This document shows positions 23,093 through 32,001 of a stretch of 64,000 nt of DNA, one piece after another; position 1 is the stretch's first letter, and each line of letters starts with the position of its first letter. This stretch comes from Haloprofundus halophilus (GTDB taxonomy: Archaea; Halobacteriota; Halobacteria; Halobacteriales; Haloferacaceae). A model generated the notes under the pieces. The model was not told the DNA's origin. It did no database searches and worked only from the letters and a program-made list of their open reading frames with translations. The stretch is taken from assembly GCF_003439925.1 (NCBI RefSeq), contig NZ_QQRR01000001.1:62001-126000 (forward strand). Reading direction: 5' to 3'. A program made the position numbers and the translations under genes.

Positions 23093-23685
23093 GCCGCGTC
23101 GTCGACGCTGTCCCCGTCGTTCTCTTCGCTGTTCTTCCTGCCGCTGTCGCCCGCTCCGTCGCGCTCCGAACCGCCGTCGGCGGCGCTGCGTGAGACGACT
23201 TCGGCAGGGACGCCGGCGACCGTCGCATCGGGAGGGACGTCCTCGACGACGAGCGAGTTCGCCGCGACCTGTGCGCCCGCGCCGACGTGGACTCCGGGGA
23301 GGACGACCGCACCCGCACCGACCATGGCCCGTTCGCCGACGACGATTTCGCCGGTCCGGTACTCGTCTTGGAGAAATTCGTGACACAGGAGCGTCGCGTC
23401 GTACCCGATTATCGCGTGGTCCTCGACGGTTACGAGCTCCGGCCAGAACACGTCCGGCGTCGACTCTAACCCCCACGAGACGCCCTCGCCGACGGTGACG
23501 CCGATGCGGCGGAGCAGCCAGTTCTTCAGCCGGAGGCTCGGTGAGATGCGGGCGGCGACGATAGCGGCGTAGTTCCGGGCGACGACGAGCGGCGACCGGG
23601 CGCTCGGCCACGACTGCAACGAGTTTCGGGGACCCGGAGTCGGATGTCTCGTGAGCCGGTCGTACCGTGTTCCTTCGTCTGTCAC
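23083..23685 (-). CDS. Left-handed beta-helix acyltransferase
   Basis: A 200-residue protein with hexapeptide-repeat turns: VEDHAIIGYDATLL, then VVGERAMVGAGAVVLPGVHVGAGAQVAANSLVVEDVPPDATVAGVPAEVV. That is the standard left-handed parallel beta-helix of acetyl- or acyltransferases ending in the AGVPA motif. The acceptor substrate cannot be told. The last 35 residues are a charged tail. The GTG at 23685 is supported by a TATA-like GCTTTATTA about 27 bases upstream; the open frame itself reaches further. The neighbour on the same strand is a GNAT protein, 67 bases upstream. Confidence 0.85.
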   Translation of the reverse strand: MTDEGTRYDRLTRHPTPGPRNSLQSWPSARSPLVVARNYAAIVAARISPSLRLKNWLLRRIGVTVGEGVSWGLESTPDVFWPELVTVEDHAIIGYDATLLCHEFLQDEYRTGEIVVGERAMVGAGAVVLPGVHVGAGAQVAANSLVVEDVPPDATVAGVPAEVVSRSAADGGSERDGAGDSGRKNSEENDGDSVDDAAQS

Positions 23686-23752
23686 GCCGCGTGCTTTCGG
23701 TCGACGGCTAATAAAGCGGTGGGACGGGAGAGCGCTCGGCCCTCCGCCGCGC

Positions 23753-24898
23753 TCAGACGCTCGTGTCCTGTTCGGCGAACGAGAGGCGCCAGTCCTCGCG
23801 GTCGGCGAGATGCTTACCACCGACGGTCCACTGGGCGTCGTCCTCGGGGACGAGCGGTCGCGCGACGACCGGCGTCGGAGACCCCCGAATCGACATCGGG
23901 AAACTGTCGTTGCTCAGGAAGTTGAGCCGCGAGAGGACGTTCGACGGGATAGTGTCCTCGGCGACGGCGATGGCGTCGGCGTCCTCGTGGTCGGCGATGG
24001 CGACGCGGAGCAGACGGTCGAACGCCTCGCTCTCGGCCTCGGCGTCGACCATCGGCAGCGCGTCGAGAATCTTCGTCGTCGTGATGCCGCGGGTCTCCTG
24101 GGTACAGGCGACGATGCTGGCGACGATCTCGCCGTCGCGCTTGGCCGAGTACGCGGCGACGTCCCACTGCGGGTTGCCGAAGCGCCAGTCGTAGAACGCC
24201 TCGGTCCGCGGGGCGTGGAGGCGCGACGGGACCGCCGACTCGTAGAGGGCGGCGAGACGCTCGGCCGGAATCTCGGCGTGTCTCGTCACCGTCACCTCGT
24301 CGTCGCTCTGGCGACGCGACGCGGCGAGCGTCGCGGCGTCGCGGGCGCGGTATCCGGCTGCAGAGAGCACGTCGGCGACGGGGCCGAATCGCTGCGCGCG
24401 GTCCGATTTGAGGAACGTGGAGGGTCTCTGGATGCGATACGCCGTCGCCACCTCGCCGACCTGCACCCAGCCGAGTTTGAGAAACGCGCCGATCGCGGCT
24501 TGGTTCGGGAAGTTGAAGATGAACGATGGGCCGTTGTCGGTGTAGTAGTCGATGGCCGCCTCGGTGATTCGAGTCAGGAGACCGTTGCGTCGGTGGTCGG
24601 GATGAACCATCGCGTCGGCGGGTTGGAGCGCGTACACCGTCTCGTCGCCGCCGCGGATCTCGAAGGAGATGAACGGCTCCGCGCCGACGATTTCGCCGTC
24701 CTTCTCGGCGAGAAACATTCGGACGTCGTCGGTGTGTGGGCCGCCGTATCGCCAGTCGAACCACTCGGACGTGCGAGTTTTCTCGAACACTTCTTCGTAG
24801 AGTGCGAGGAACTTCTCCCGGTCGGCCGGTTCGTACCGACGCACGATGTAGCCGTCTTCCGCCGGAGTCACTTTACTTTGAGGCGATGCGTGTCCCAT
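23753..24898 (-). CDS. GNAT-family N-acetyltransferase
   Basis: A 381-residue protein with an N-terminal GNAT domain (about 18-130). It contains MFLAEKDGEIVGAEPFISFE, the acetyl-CoA binding block MVHPDHRRNGLLTRITEAA and PNQAAIGAFLKLGW. Residues 200-380 form a second, related half with FYDWRFGNPQWDVAAYSAKRDGEIVASIV, which looks like a second degenerate GNAT fold. The two-domain form is common in haloarchaeal GNATs near polysaccharide or cell-surface loci, but no glycosyltransferases lie here. Substrate unknown. It is upstream of the beta-helix acyltransferase on the same strand. Confidence 0.82.
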   Translation of the reverse strand: MGHASPQSKVTPAEDGYIVRRYEPADREKFLALYEEVFEKTRTSEWFDWRYGGPHTDDVRMFLAEKDGEIVGAEPFISFEIRGGDETVYALQPADAMVHPDHRRNGLLTRITEAAIDYYTDNGPSFIFNFPNQAAIGAFLKLGWVQVGEVATAYRIQRPSTFLKSDRAQRFGPVADVLSAAGYRARDAATLAASRRQSDDEVTVTRHAEIPAERLAALYESAVPSRLHAPRTEAFYDWRFGNPQWDVAAYSAKRDGEIVASIVACTQETRGITTTKILDALPMVDAEAESEAFDRLLRVAIADHEDADAIAVAEDTIPSNVLSRLNFLSNDSFPMSIRGSPTPVVARPLVPEDDAQWTVGGKHLADREDWRLSFAEQDTSV

Positions 24899-25026
24899 GT
24901 GCCCTCGGATTTCACAGCTACCGGCTTTGTTATGCCGTACGTACCGTTCGTAACCGAGTTCATGAGGCGTCGGTTGTTTACTCTTACCACCGGGCGCTGT
25001 CCGCGAAACAGTTCGTCTTCGTGGGA

Positions 25027-26373
25027 TTATACACCACGTAAATCGGCCACGTGGTCGATTCGCCGCTGGACCAACTCCGCAGTACCGATGTCCTGGCGAA
25101 CCCTGAGTCCGTCGCCCGCCGCCGAGAGCGCGTCGGCCGCGACGGCCTCCGCCGCCGCGATGGTGTCGCCGAGTCCGACGACGGCGAACGACCGCGACGT
25201 GCTCGTGTACAGGCCGTCCTCGCGCTCTTCGACGCTCGCGTAGAACAGCAGGCCCTCGCCCACGTCGTCCCGCGACTCGTCGTCGCTCGACTGGTCGGCG
25301 ACGCGCTCCGCTGCTCGCGTCACGCGCTCCTCGTCGACGTCGATGCGAGCGCCCGCCTCGGGGTTCGTCGGGTACCCCTCCGGGACGGCGTACTTACACA
25401 CCGTCGCCGTCGGTGCGAACTCGAGGTCCGGTAGCGTCTCGCCGTCGCGGGCGGCGACGAGTACGTCGAGGAAAGGAGTTTCGAGTACGGGAAGGGTGTT
25501 CATCGCCTCGGGGTCGCCGAACCGGGCGTTGAACTCGACGACGCGGACGCCGTCGGCGGTGAGCATGAACTGTCCGTAGAGGACGCCCCGGTAGTCCGGC
25601 AGCGCCGAGACCACGGATTCGAGCACGTCGACGGCTTCCTCGTAGTCCCTCTCCTCCATGAACGGCAGCGTCCGCTTGGCGTCGCTGTAACTTCCCATAC
25701 CGCCGGTGTTCGGCCCCTCGTCGCCCTCGTAGGCGCGCTTGTGGTCCTGGACGGCGGGCGTCGGCCGAACGTCGCCGTTGGCGACGAACGCCTGCACGGT
25801 GAACTCTTCGCCGACGAAGCGCTCCTCGACGACGACCCGCTCGTACTTCTCGGTGCGGAGGTACTCTTTCGCCTCTTCCTTCGTCACCTGGTCGCCGGTG
25901 ACCTTCACGCCCTTCCCGCCGGTGAGGCCGGCCGGTTTGACCGCCACGTCGCCGTCGTACTGGTCGACGTACGCGCAGGCGGCCTCGATGTCGTGGAACG
26001 TCTCGAAGTCGGGGCAGCCGGGAACGTCGTTTTCGACCATGAACCGGCGTTGGAACGCCTTGTCGGTCTCGAGGCGGGCGTCCATCTTCTTCGGGCCGAA
26101 GGCGTAGACGCCGCGGTCTTCGAGCGCGTCGACGACGCCCGCGGCGAGCGCGGACTCGGGGCCGACGACGGCGAGCGTCGCCTCCACCGTCTCGGCGTAG
26201 TCGGCGATGGCGTCGGCGTCCGTCTCGTCGACGCGCTCGAACCCCTCGGCGAGCGCGACGATTCCGGGGTTTCGGTTGCTCGCGCAGGCGTACAGGTCGC
26301 AGTCGGACGCGAGCGACCGGGCGATTGCGTGTTCGCGGCCGCCGCCGCCGATGAGAAGCACCGTCTCCGTCAT
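25027..26373 (-). CDS. purD: Phosphoribosylamine-glycine ligase
   Basis: A 448-residue GAR synthetase, the second step of de novo purine synthesis. N-terminal VLLIGGGGREHAIARSLA, then the ATP-grasp core with PAGLTGGKGVKV, VVVEERFVGEEFTVQAFV and the signature RFGDPEAMNTLPVL. The C-terminal domain ends with the ADALSAAGDGLRVRQDIG type sequence. An insertion with several acidic residues (QSSDDESRDDVGE) explains the slightly long chain. A TATA-like box (AGGTTTACAC on the minus strand, about 26397-26406) lies about 28 bases before the ATG at 26373. It stands alone, without other pur genes. Confidence 0.96.
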   Translation of the reverse strand: MTETVLLIGGGGREHAIARSLASDCDLYACASNRNPGIVALAEGFERVDETDADAIADYAETVEATLAVVGPESALAAGVVDALEDRGVYAFGPKKMDARLETDKAFQRRFMVENDVPGCPDFETFHDIEAACAYVDQYDGDVAVKPAGLTGGKGVKVTGDQVTKEEAKEYLRTEKYERVVVEERFVGEEFTVQAFVANGDVRPTPAVQDHKRAYEGDEGPNTGGMGSYSDAKRTLPFMEERDYEEAVDVLESVVSALPDYRGVLYGQFMLTADGVRVVEFNARFGDPEAMNTLPVLETPFLDVLVAARDGETLPDLEFAPTATVCKYAVPEGYPTNPEAGARIDVDEERVTRAAERVADQSSDDESRDDVGEGLLFYASVEEREDGLYTSTSRSFAVVGLGDTIAAAEAVAADALSAAGDGLRVRQDIGTAELVQRRIDHVADLRGV

Positions 26374-26539
26374 ACGACGACGTGCTACGCACGACAGTGT
26401 AAACCTTGCTGCTTCGACCGTCCATTTCTATGCGAATTGGTGTATAACTGGTTCGGATTGGCTCGGTCGTTCGTCGACCGATGGGGAGCCGCCCGCCGGA
26501 GCACACGGCTTTTCCCTGCTGTGGTTCGTACCGTCTGGT

Positions 26540-28651
26540 ATGACCGACCCGACGGGCCGAAACCGCCTCGACGAGGAACAGTCGCCGTACCTCCGGCAGC
26601 ACGCGGACAACCCCGTCAACTGGCAGCCGTGGGACGAGGCTGCGCTCGACGCCGCCCGCGAGCGCGACGTCCCCATCTTCCTCTCCATCGGCTACTCCGC
26701 CTGCCACTGGTGTCACGTGATGGCCGACGAGAGCTTCGAGGACGACGCCGTCGCCGAGCTGCTCAACGAGGAGTTCGTCCCCATCAAAGTCGACCGCGAG
26801 GAGCGTCCGGACCTCGACGGCGTCTACCAGAGCATCTGCCAACTCGTCTCCGGGCGCGGCGGGTGGCCGCTGTCGGTGTGGCTCACCCCCGAGGGTAAAC
26901 CGTTCTTCGTCGGGACGTACTTCCCGCCCGAGTCGCGCCAGGGGATGCCCGGCTTTCTCGACCTGCTCCGGGACCTCTCGCGGTCGTGGGAGGAGGACCG
27001 CGACGAGATAGAGAACCGCGCCGACCAGTGGACCGCCGCCGTCCGCGACGAACTGGAGGACACCCCCGAGCAACCGGGCGAACTCGACGACGAGTTACTC
27101 GGTTCGGCGGCGCAGGCGGCGCTCAGAAGCGCCGACCGCGAGTACGGCGGCTTCGGCAGCGGCGGGCCGAAGTTCCCCCAACCGACCCGGCTCGACCTCC
27201 TGATGCGGACGTACGCTCGAACCGGCCGCGACCAGACGCTCGCGGTCGTCACGGAGACGCTCGACGCGATGGCTACTGGTGGCTTGTACGACCACGTCGG
27301 CGGCGGCTTCCACCGCTACGCCACGGACAGAGAGTGGACCGTCCCGCACTTCGAGAAGATGCTGTACGACAACGCCGAACTCCCCCGCGTCTACCTCGAC
27401 GCCTACCGACTCACCGGCCGCCCTCGGTACGCGACGGTCGCGCAGGAGACGCTCGCGTTCGTCGAGCGCGAACTCACCCACGAGGATGGCGGGTTCTACA
27501 GCACGCTCGACGCCCAGAGCGAGGGCGAGGAAGGGAAGTTCTACGTCTGGACGCCCGACTCGGTGCGCGAGGCGGTCGACGACGAGACGACCGCCGACCT
27601 CGTCTGCGAGCGCTACGGCGTCACGAAGAGCGGGAACTTCGAGCACGGTACGACTGTACTGACGCTCGCCGAGAGCATCGAGAGCCTCGCCGAGGAGTAC
27701 GACCTCGACCCTGCCGACGTCGAAGAGCGGCTGATGGACGCCCGGACGGCGCTGTACGAGGCCCGCGAGGAGCGCGAGCGCCCCGCCCGCGACGAGAAGA
27801 TTCTCGCCGGGTGGAACGGGTTGATGATATCGGGGTTCGCGGCGGGCGCGCGGACGCTCGACCCGGCGCTCGCGGCGACGGGCGAGGCTGCGCTGACGTT
27901 CGTCCGCGAGCACCTCTGGGACGACGACGCAAGACGACTCTCTCGGCGGTTCAAGTCGGGCGACGTGAAGGGCTCGGGCTACCTCGAAGATTACGCGTTC
28001 CTCGCCCGCGGCGCGTTCGACCTCTATCAGGCGACCGGCGACGTCGACCATCTCGCGTTCGCGCTGGACCTCGCGCGGGTCATCGAAGCCGAGTTCTGGG
28101 ACGGAGACGAGAAGACGCTGTACTTCACGCCCGAGAGCGGCGAGACGCTCGTCGCCCGCCCGCAGGAGCGCCGCGACCAGTCGACCCCGTCGAGTCTCGG
28201 CGTCGCCGTCTCGGTCCTCCTCGACCTGGACCACTTCGCGCCCGACGCCGAGTTCGGCCACGTCGCCGAGGCGGTGCTGTCGACGCACGCGAACCGGCTT
28301 CGGGGGAGCCCGCTCGAACACGGGTCGCTCGTCCTCGCCGCCGAAAAACAGCGCCGAGGCGCGCTCGAACTCACCGTCGCCGCCGACGAACTCCCCGAGG
28401 ACTGGTGGGAGGCGCTAGCGAGTCGCTATCTCCCGGCGACGATTCTGACCCAGCGACCGAAGACAGACGCCGAACTGGACTCGTGGCTCGAAGCGCTCGG
28501 CGTCGACGAGACACCGGCCATCTGGGCCGGACGCGAGGCCGTCGACGGCGAGCCGACGGTGTACGCCTGCGAGAACTTCACCTGCTCGCCGCCGCAGGCG
28601 GATATCAGGTCGGCGTTGGACTGGGCGCTGGAGAACGGAGACGGGAACTAA
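26540..28651 (+). CDS. DUF255 thioredoxin-domain protein (YyaL/SSP411 family)
   Basis: A 703-residue protein. The N-terminal thioredoxin-like domain starts with the family hallmark NRLDEEQSPYLRQHADNPVNW and has a CHWC active-site-like motif (C55-C58) followed by HVMADESFED. The remaining 500 residues are an alpha/alpha barrel related to glycoside hydrolases, with GGFGSGGPKFPQP, GGGFHRYATDREWTVPHFEKM and KILAGWNGLMISG. The activity of the family is not established. The ATG at 26540 is where conservation begins. It is convergent with a thioredoxin gene, with 6 bases between the stops, which may be functional. Confidence 0.92.
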   Translation: MTDPTGRNRLDEEQSPYLRQHADNPVNWQPWDEAALDAARERDVPIFLSIGYSACHWCHVMADESFEDDAVAELLNEEFVPIKVDREERPDLDGVYQSICQLVSGRGGWPLSVWLTPEGKPFFVGTYFPPESRQGMPGFLDLLRDLSRSWEEDRDEIENRADQWTAAVRDELEDTPEQPGELDDELLGSAAQAALRSADREYGGFGSGGPKFPQPTRLDLLMRTYARTGRDQTLAVVTETLDAMATGGLYDHVGGGFHRYATDREWTVPHFEKMLYDNAELPRVYLDAYRLTGRPRYATVAQETLAFVERELTHEDGGFYSTLDAQSEGEEGKFYVWTPDSVREAVDDETTADLVCERYGVTKSGNFEHGTTVLTLAESIESLAEEYDLDPADVEERLMDARTALYEAREERERPARDEKILAGWNGLMISGFAAGARTLDPALAATGEAALTFVREHLWDDDARRLSRRFKSGDVKGSGYLEDYAFLARGAFDLYQATGDVDHLAFALDLARVIEAEFWDGDEKTLYFTPESGETLVARPQERRDQSTPSSLGVAVSVLLDLDHFAPDAEFGHVAEAVLSTHANRLRGSPLEHGSLVLAAEKQRRGALELTVAADELPEDWWEALASRYLPATILTQRPKTDAELDSWLEALGVDETPAIWAGREAVDGEPTVYACENFTCSPPQADIRSALDWALENGDGN

Positions 28652-28657
28652 CGCGGA

Positions 28658-29041
28658 TTAGGCCGTCTGCTCGGCCTCTTCGAGTCGCTCGCCGAGATAC
28701 GCGGCGGCCGGGATCGATTCGTCCTCGACGTACCGAGCGACCTCACTCCCGTCTTTTTCGACGACGATAGTCGGGATGAACTCGATGTCGTACTCCTCGA
28801 CCTGCGGACCCGTCTTGCTTCCGTCCTCCTCCTTCTCGACCGGGAACTGCTCGATGTGCTCCCGGGGGACGCCCGCCTCTCGCAGCGCCGCCGCGAAGTC
28901 GGGGAGTTGCTGACGGCAGTCTTTACACCAGTCGCCGCCCCACACTTTGAACGTCAGCCCCGCTCGGCCGAGCGCCTCGACGGCGTCCTCGTAGCCCGCG
29001 GGACCCCACGTCGGGTTCGGCTCCATCGTGTTCAGTTTCAT
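28658..29041 (-). CDS. Thioredoxin-fold protein with WCKDC motif
   Basis: A 127-residue thioredoxin-fold protein. The redox motif is GGDWCKDCRQQLPDF (C39 and C42), followed by a segment ending in YDIEFIPTIVVEKDG, the cis-proline region, and a C-terminal helix. The active-site dipeptide KD between the cysteines is unlike the GP of canonical thioredoxin. A TATA-like TTAAAAAGC (about 29064-29073 on the minus strand) sits 27 bases before the ATG at 29041. Cytoplasmic, with no signal peptide. Convergent with the DUF255 gene. Confidence 0.88.
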   Translation of the reverse strand: MKLNTMEPNPTWGPAGYEDAVEALGRAGLTFKVWGGDWCKDCRQQLPDFAAALREAGVPREHIEQFPVEKEEDGSKTGPQVEEYDIEFIPTIVVEKDGSEVARYVEDESIPAAAYLGERLEEAEQTA

Positions 29042-29201
29042 CGGCCGGTCGTTGGGAGCGGAGCTTTTTAACCGACTCGCTGGCGGTGATTCTGCGCGCA
29101 CGACCGTTCGGAGTCCACTCGCGGATTCGCGCGCCACAAACGCCGTCGAACGTTGCCGGTGTCCGCCAGCGGTTTACGTCACAACCGCTTACCCGACGCC
29201 G

Positions 29202-30209
29202 ATGGACGCGAGCATCCTCGATACTATCGGGTCGCCGCTGGTGCGGCTCGACTCGCCGGAGGGCGCGACGGTGGCGGCGAAGATAGAGTCGAAGAACCCC
29301 GGTGGCTCGGCGAAGGACCGCCCGGCGCTGGCGATGGTCGAAGCGGCCGAGCGCGACGGTACGCTCTCGCCCGGCGACGAACTCGTCGAACCGACGAGCG
29401 GGAACACCGGCATCGGTTTAGCCGTCGTCGCCGCCGCGAAAGGCTACGACATCACTATCGTGATGCCCGGTTCGAAATCGCCCGAGCGCCGCCGCATCAT
29501 GAAGGCCTACGGCGCGGATCTCGAACTCGTCGACGGCGACATCTCCGACGCCAAAGAGCGCGCGGACGAACTCGAAGCGGAGCGGGGAATGGTGCAACTC
29601 CGCCAGTTCGAGAACGAAGCGAACCCCGAGGCGCACTACCGAACCACGGCCGAGGAGATTCTCGAACAGGTCGACGGGAGAGAGGTCGACGCGCTCGTCG
29701 CCGGTGTCGGCACCGGCGGCACGCTGTCGGGCATCGGTCGACGCCTCCGAGAGGAGTTCCCCGAGATGGATATCGTCGCCGTCGAACCCGAGGACAGCGC
29801 CGTCCTCTCCGGGAGAGAACCCGAAGGCGATAGCTTCCAGGGGATGGGTCCCGGCTTCGTGAGCCCGAATCTCGACACGGACCTCCTCGACGACGTGATT
29901 ACGGTCTCGCTCGACGACGCCGAGGCCGAGTGTCGCCGTCTCGCCCGCGAGGAGGGAATCTTGGTCGGCCAGTCGAGCGGCGCGTCGAACCTCGCCGCCC
30001 AGCAGGTCGCCGAACGACTCGCACAGCCCGAACTGAACTGCCCGGAGGCGCCCGACGCCGCGTCACGACGTATCGAGACCGACGGCGGAGCCGCCGAGTA
30101 CGACGACTGCCCGCTCGTCGTCACCGTGTTCTGGGACAGCGGCGAGCGCTACATGTCGACCGGGATGTTCGACGGCGGTCCCGACCTCGACGACGGCGGG
30201 TCGCCGTAA
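29202..30209 (+). CDS. Cysteine synthase (PLP-dependent)
   Basis: A 335-residue fold-type II PLP enzyme of the O-acetylserine sulfhydrylase group, making cysteine from O-acetyl- or O-phosphoserine. The PLP lysine lies in NPGGSAKDRPA (K39). The substrate loop is PTSGNTGIGLA and the phosphate cup is GVGTGGTLSG. VGQSSGASNLAA near the C-terminus carries the serine that contacts the pyridine nitrogen. A short insertion with two Cys (NCPEAPDA region, about 290-305) is not typical. Start at 29202, about 27 bases after a GGTTTACG box. Cystathionine beta-synthase is a possible alternative, but the length favours CysK/CysM. Confidence 0.9.
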   Translation: MDASILDTIGSPLVRLDSPEGATVAAKIESKNPGGSAKDRPALAMVEAAERDGTLSPGDELVEPTSGNTGIGLAVVAAAKGYDITIVMPGSKSPERRRIMKAYGADLELVDGDISDAKERADELEAERGMVQLRQFENEANPEAHYRTTAEEILEQVDGREVDALVAGVGTGGTLSGIGRRLREEFPEMDIVAVEPEDSAVLSGREPEGDSFQGMGPGFVSPNLDTDLLDDVITVSLDDAEAECRRLAREEGILVGQSSGASNLAAQQVAERLAQPELNCPEAPDAASRRIETDGGAAEYDDCPLVVTVFWDSGERYMSTGMFDGGPDLDDGGSP

Positions 30210-30235
30210 ACGCCCCGTCCCGACTCTACCGGAGA

Positions 30236-31291
30236 CTACTCCGCCGCCAGTCGCCACAGCGTCGAGGAGTACTCCTTGCCCGGTTCGGGACCGCCGGAGA
30301 CGGCGTACAACTGCCCGTCGATGGCCGCGACGCCGAGGCCGTGTCTCCCCTCCGGCATGTCGGGGTACTGCTCCCACGAGTCGCTCTCGGGGTCGTACGC
30401 CTCGATGGTCGCTTGCGTGCCCTCGGGCTTCTCGCCGCCGAGAACGAACACCCTCCCGCCCATCGCGCCGCCGTTGACGCCGCCGCGTTCGGAGGGCATC
30501 GGCGTCAACTCGGTCCACTCGTTCGCCTCCGGGTCGTACATCTCGTTGGCGCTCAGTTCCTCGCCGAACTCCTCGCGGCCGCCGACGACGTACAGCTTTC
30601 CGCCGACGGTCCCCGAGGTCAGGTGGTTTCGAGCCGTCGGCATGTCGGGGCCTTTCGACCACTTGTCCGCCCGCGGGTCGTAGATTTCGAGCGTCGCCCG
30701 GAGCCCCCCGCCGAGACCGCCTTTCGTGTACCCGCCGGCGACGTACGCCTTCCCGTTCACGAGTTCGGCCGTCGGCGCGCCGCGCCCCGTCGGCATCCGC
30801 GCGCGCTCCTCCCACGAGTCGCTCTGCGGGTCATAGGCGTACGTGGTCGCCACCGACTTCTCCACCTCGGTGTAGCCGCCGAAGACGAGAATCCGCCCTC
30901 GGTGGGCGACCGCCTTAACGTGGTGAAGCGCCTGCGGCAGCGCCGCGGCGCTGCGCCAGGCGTCGTCGTCGGGGTTGTAGACGGCGACGTCGCCGGTGAC
31001 GCCGTCGGGGACGTAGCCGCCGATGACGTACAGTTCGCCGTCCAGCGCGACCGACTCCACCTCCGTCCGCTCGGGGCCGGGCATCGGCGTCAGTTCGGTC
31101 CAACTCGTCTCCTCGGCGCTCGCCGTCGCCCGCGTCGGGGTGTCGGTCTGCACCGGTTGCTCGGTCTCGTTCGGTCGCTCGGTGGAGGCCGGCGTCCCGC
31201 CCGCGCCGCCTATCCGGTCCGTACACCCGGCGAGCGCGAGGGCCGCCGCCACTGTACCGCGTCGGAGGAACCGTCGTCTGTTCGTGCTCAC
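30236..31291 (-). CDS. Kelch-repeat Tat lipoprotein
   Basis: A 351-residue secreted protein. The N-terminus has the Tat motif NRRRFLRRG, a hydrophobic stretch and a lipobox ending at C23 (LALAGC), so it should be exported folded and lipid-anchored. After a Thr/Ser/Glu-rich linker there are about six Kelch blades, each with YVIGGY-, YVAGGY-, YVVGGR- or FVLGGE-type Gly-Gly turns and a following Trp or YDP. This predicts a beta-propeller that binds proteins or sugars. The GTG at 31291 gives a proper Tat signal; another GTG lies at 31315. A 9-base tandem repeat lies upstream. Binding partner unknown. Confidence 0.88.
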   Translation of the reverse strand: MSTNRRRFLRRGTVAAALALAGCTDRIGGAGGTPASTERPNETEQPVQTDTPTRATASAEETSWTELTPMPGPERTEVESVALDGELYVIGGYVPDGVTGDVAVYNPDDDAWRSAAALPQALHHVKAVAHRGRILVFGGYTEVEKSVATTYAYDPQSDSWEERARMPTGRGAPTAELVNGKAYVAGGYTKGGLGGGLRATLEIYDPRADKWSKGPDMPTARNHLTSGTVGGKLYVVGGREEFGEELSANEMYDPEANEWTELTPMPSERGGVNGGAMGGRVFVLGGEKPEGTQATIEAYDPESDSWEQYPDMPEGRHGLGVAAIDGQLYAVSGGPEPGKEYSSTLWRLAAE

Positions 31292-31398
31292 GGTTTGCTC
31301 TCGGCGAGAGTACACAGACCGCGTCCAAGGTTATGTCGCGCTTACCCGGATACGAGGCCGAGAGACGGGCGTCTCCTCGTCGGTGGGTCAGGGGATTC

Positions 31399-31488
31399 GA
31401 GTCGGCCGAGTTGGTCGAGTCGGTCGAGTCGGTCGAGTCGGTCGAGTCGGTCGAGTCGGTCGAGTCGGTCGAGTCGGTCGAGTCGGGT
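31399..31488 (+). repeat. 9-bp tandem repeat (GAGTCGGTC)
   Basis: Ten consecutive 9-base units. Seven are perfect GAGTCGGTC (31417-31479) and the outer ones carry one or two changes. It ends exactly at the stop codon of the 31488-31940 gene and lies between that gene and the Kelch lipoprotein gene. Confidence 0.95.
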
Positions 31489-31940
31489 CACTCGCCGAAC
31501 TCGGCTTCGGTCACGCGCACCGTCAGCGTCTCGTCGACGTCGTAGAGGTCGTACTCGGGGACCTGTCCGTCGACGCGCGCGAGGAACATGGGGTCGAGCA
31601 GTTCGTCGTCGTCGACGCCGTACACCTTCAGGAAGCGGTCGGTCTCCTCGGGTCGGAGCTCGCCTTCCCTGACCGCGGTCGCCAACTTCCGCGAGAGCCA
31701 CTCCGTCTCGCTGATGCTCGGCGACTGGACGAGCGCCTCGTTGACGAACCGGACGAGATACCAGTTGAGGTCGTTCAGAAGCGAGACGGCCGCGCCGACG
31801 CTCACCGTCTCCAGTTCGAGGCTGTTGCGGTACGGTTCGCCGAGGGCGTACGTCGACAGCGCCGCGCGGGCGGTGTCGCGCGACAGCAACTCGTATCGGA
31901 GGTTCACCTCGGGCGCGCCGAGTAGACAGACCCGCGTCAC
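31488..31940 (-). CDS. Conserved haloarchaeal protein, DUF5804-like
   Basis: A 150-residue soluble protein beginning TRVCLLGAPEVNLRYELLSR, with a central VGAAVSLLNDLNWYLVRFVNEAL and ETEWLSRKLATAVREGEL. From memory this matches the haloarchaeal family DUF5804, which has no assigned function. The C-terminal part (DETLTVRVTEAEFGE) looks like a beta strand pair. No catalytic motif or metal site is obvious. Its stop codon abuts a 9-base tandem repeat, so repeat slippage would alter its 3' flank. Possibly co-transcribed with thiI upstream (61 bases). Confidence 0.7.
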   Translation of the reverse strand: MTRVCLLGAPEVNLRYELLSRDTARAALSTYALGEPYRNSLELETVSVGAAVSLLNDLNWYLVRFVNEALVQSPSISETEWLSRKLATAVREGELRPEETDRFLKVYGVDDDELLDPMFLARVDGQVPEYDLYDVDETLTVRVTEAEFGE

Positions 31941-32001
31941 GGCTGTACGTCCCCGGTTACGGCTAAAGGGATTGCGGTCCGGCGGCAGTTTCCAGAGACG
32001 G

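Noticed and set aside
24899-25026. Small open frame between the GNAT and purD genes
   Set aside because: No start with promoter support and no conserved pattern; it probably holds only the GNAT promoter.
31399-31488. Possible CRISPR-like array or iteron origin
   Set aside because: Nine-base units without spacers, no Cas genes, no replication-initiator gene and no AT-rich unwinding region nearby.
31023-31925. A plus-strand open frame of 300 codons running through the 9-base repeat
   Set aside because: It spans the Kelch signal region, the repeat and the DUF5804-like gene in antisense, and its product is low complexity with no motif.
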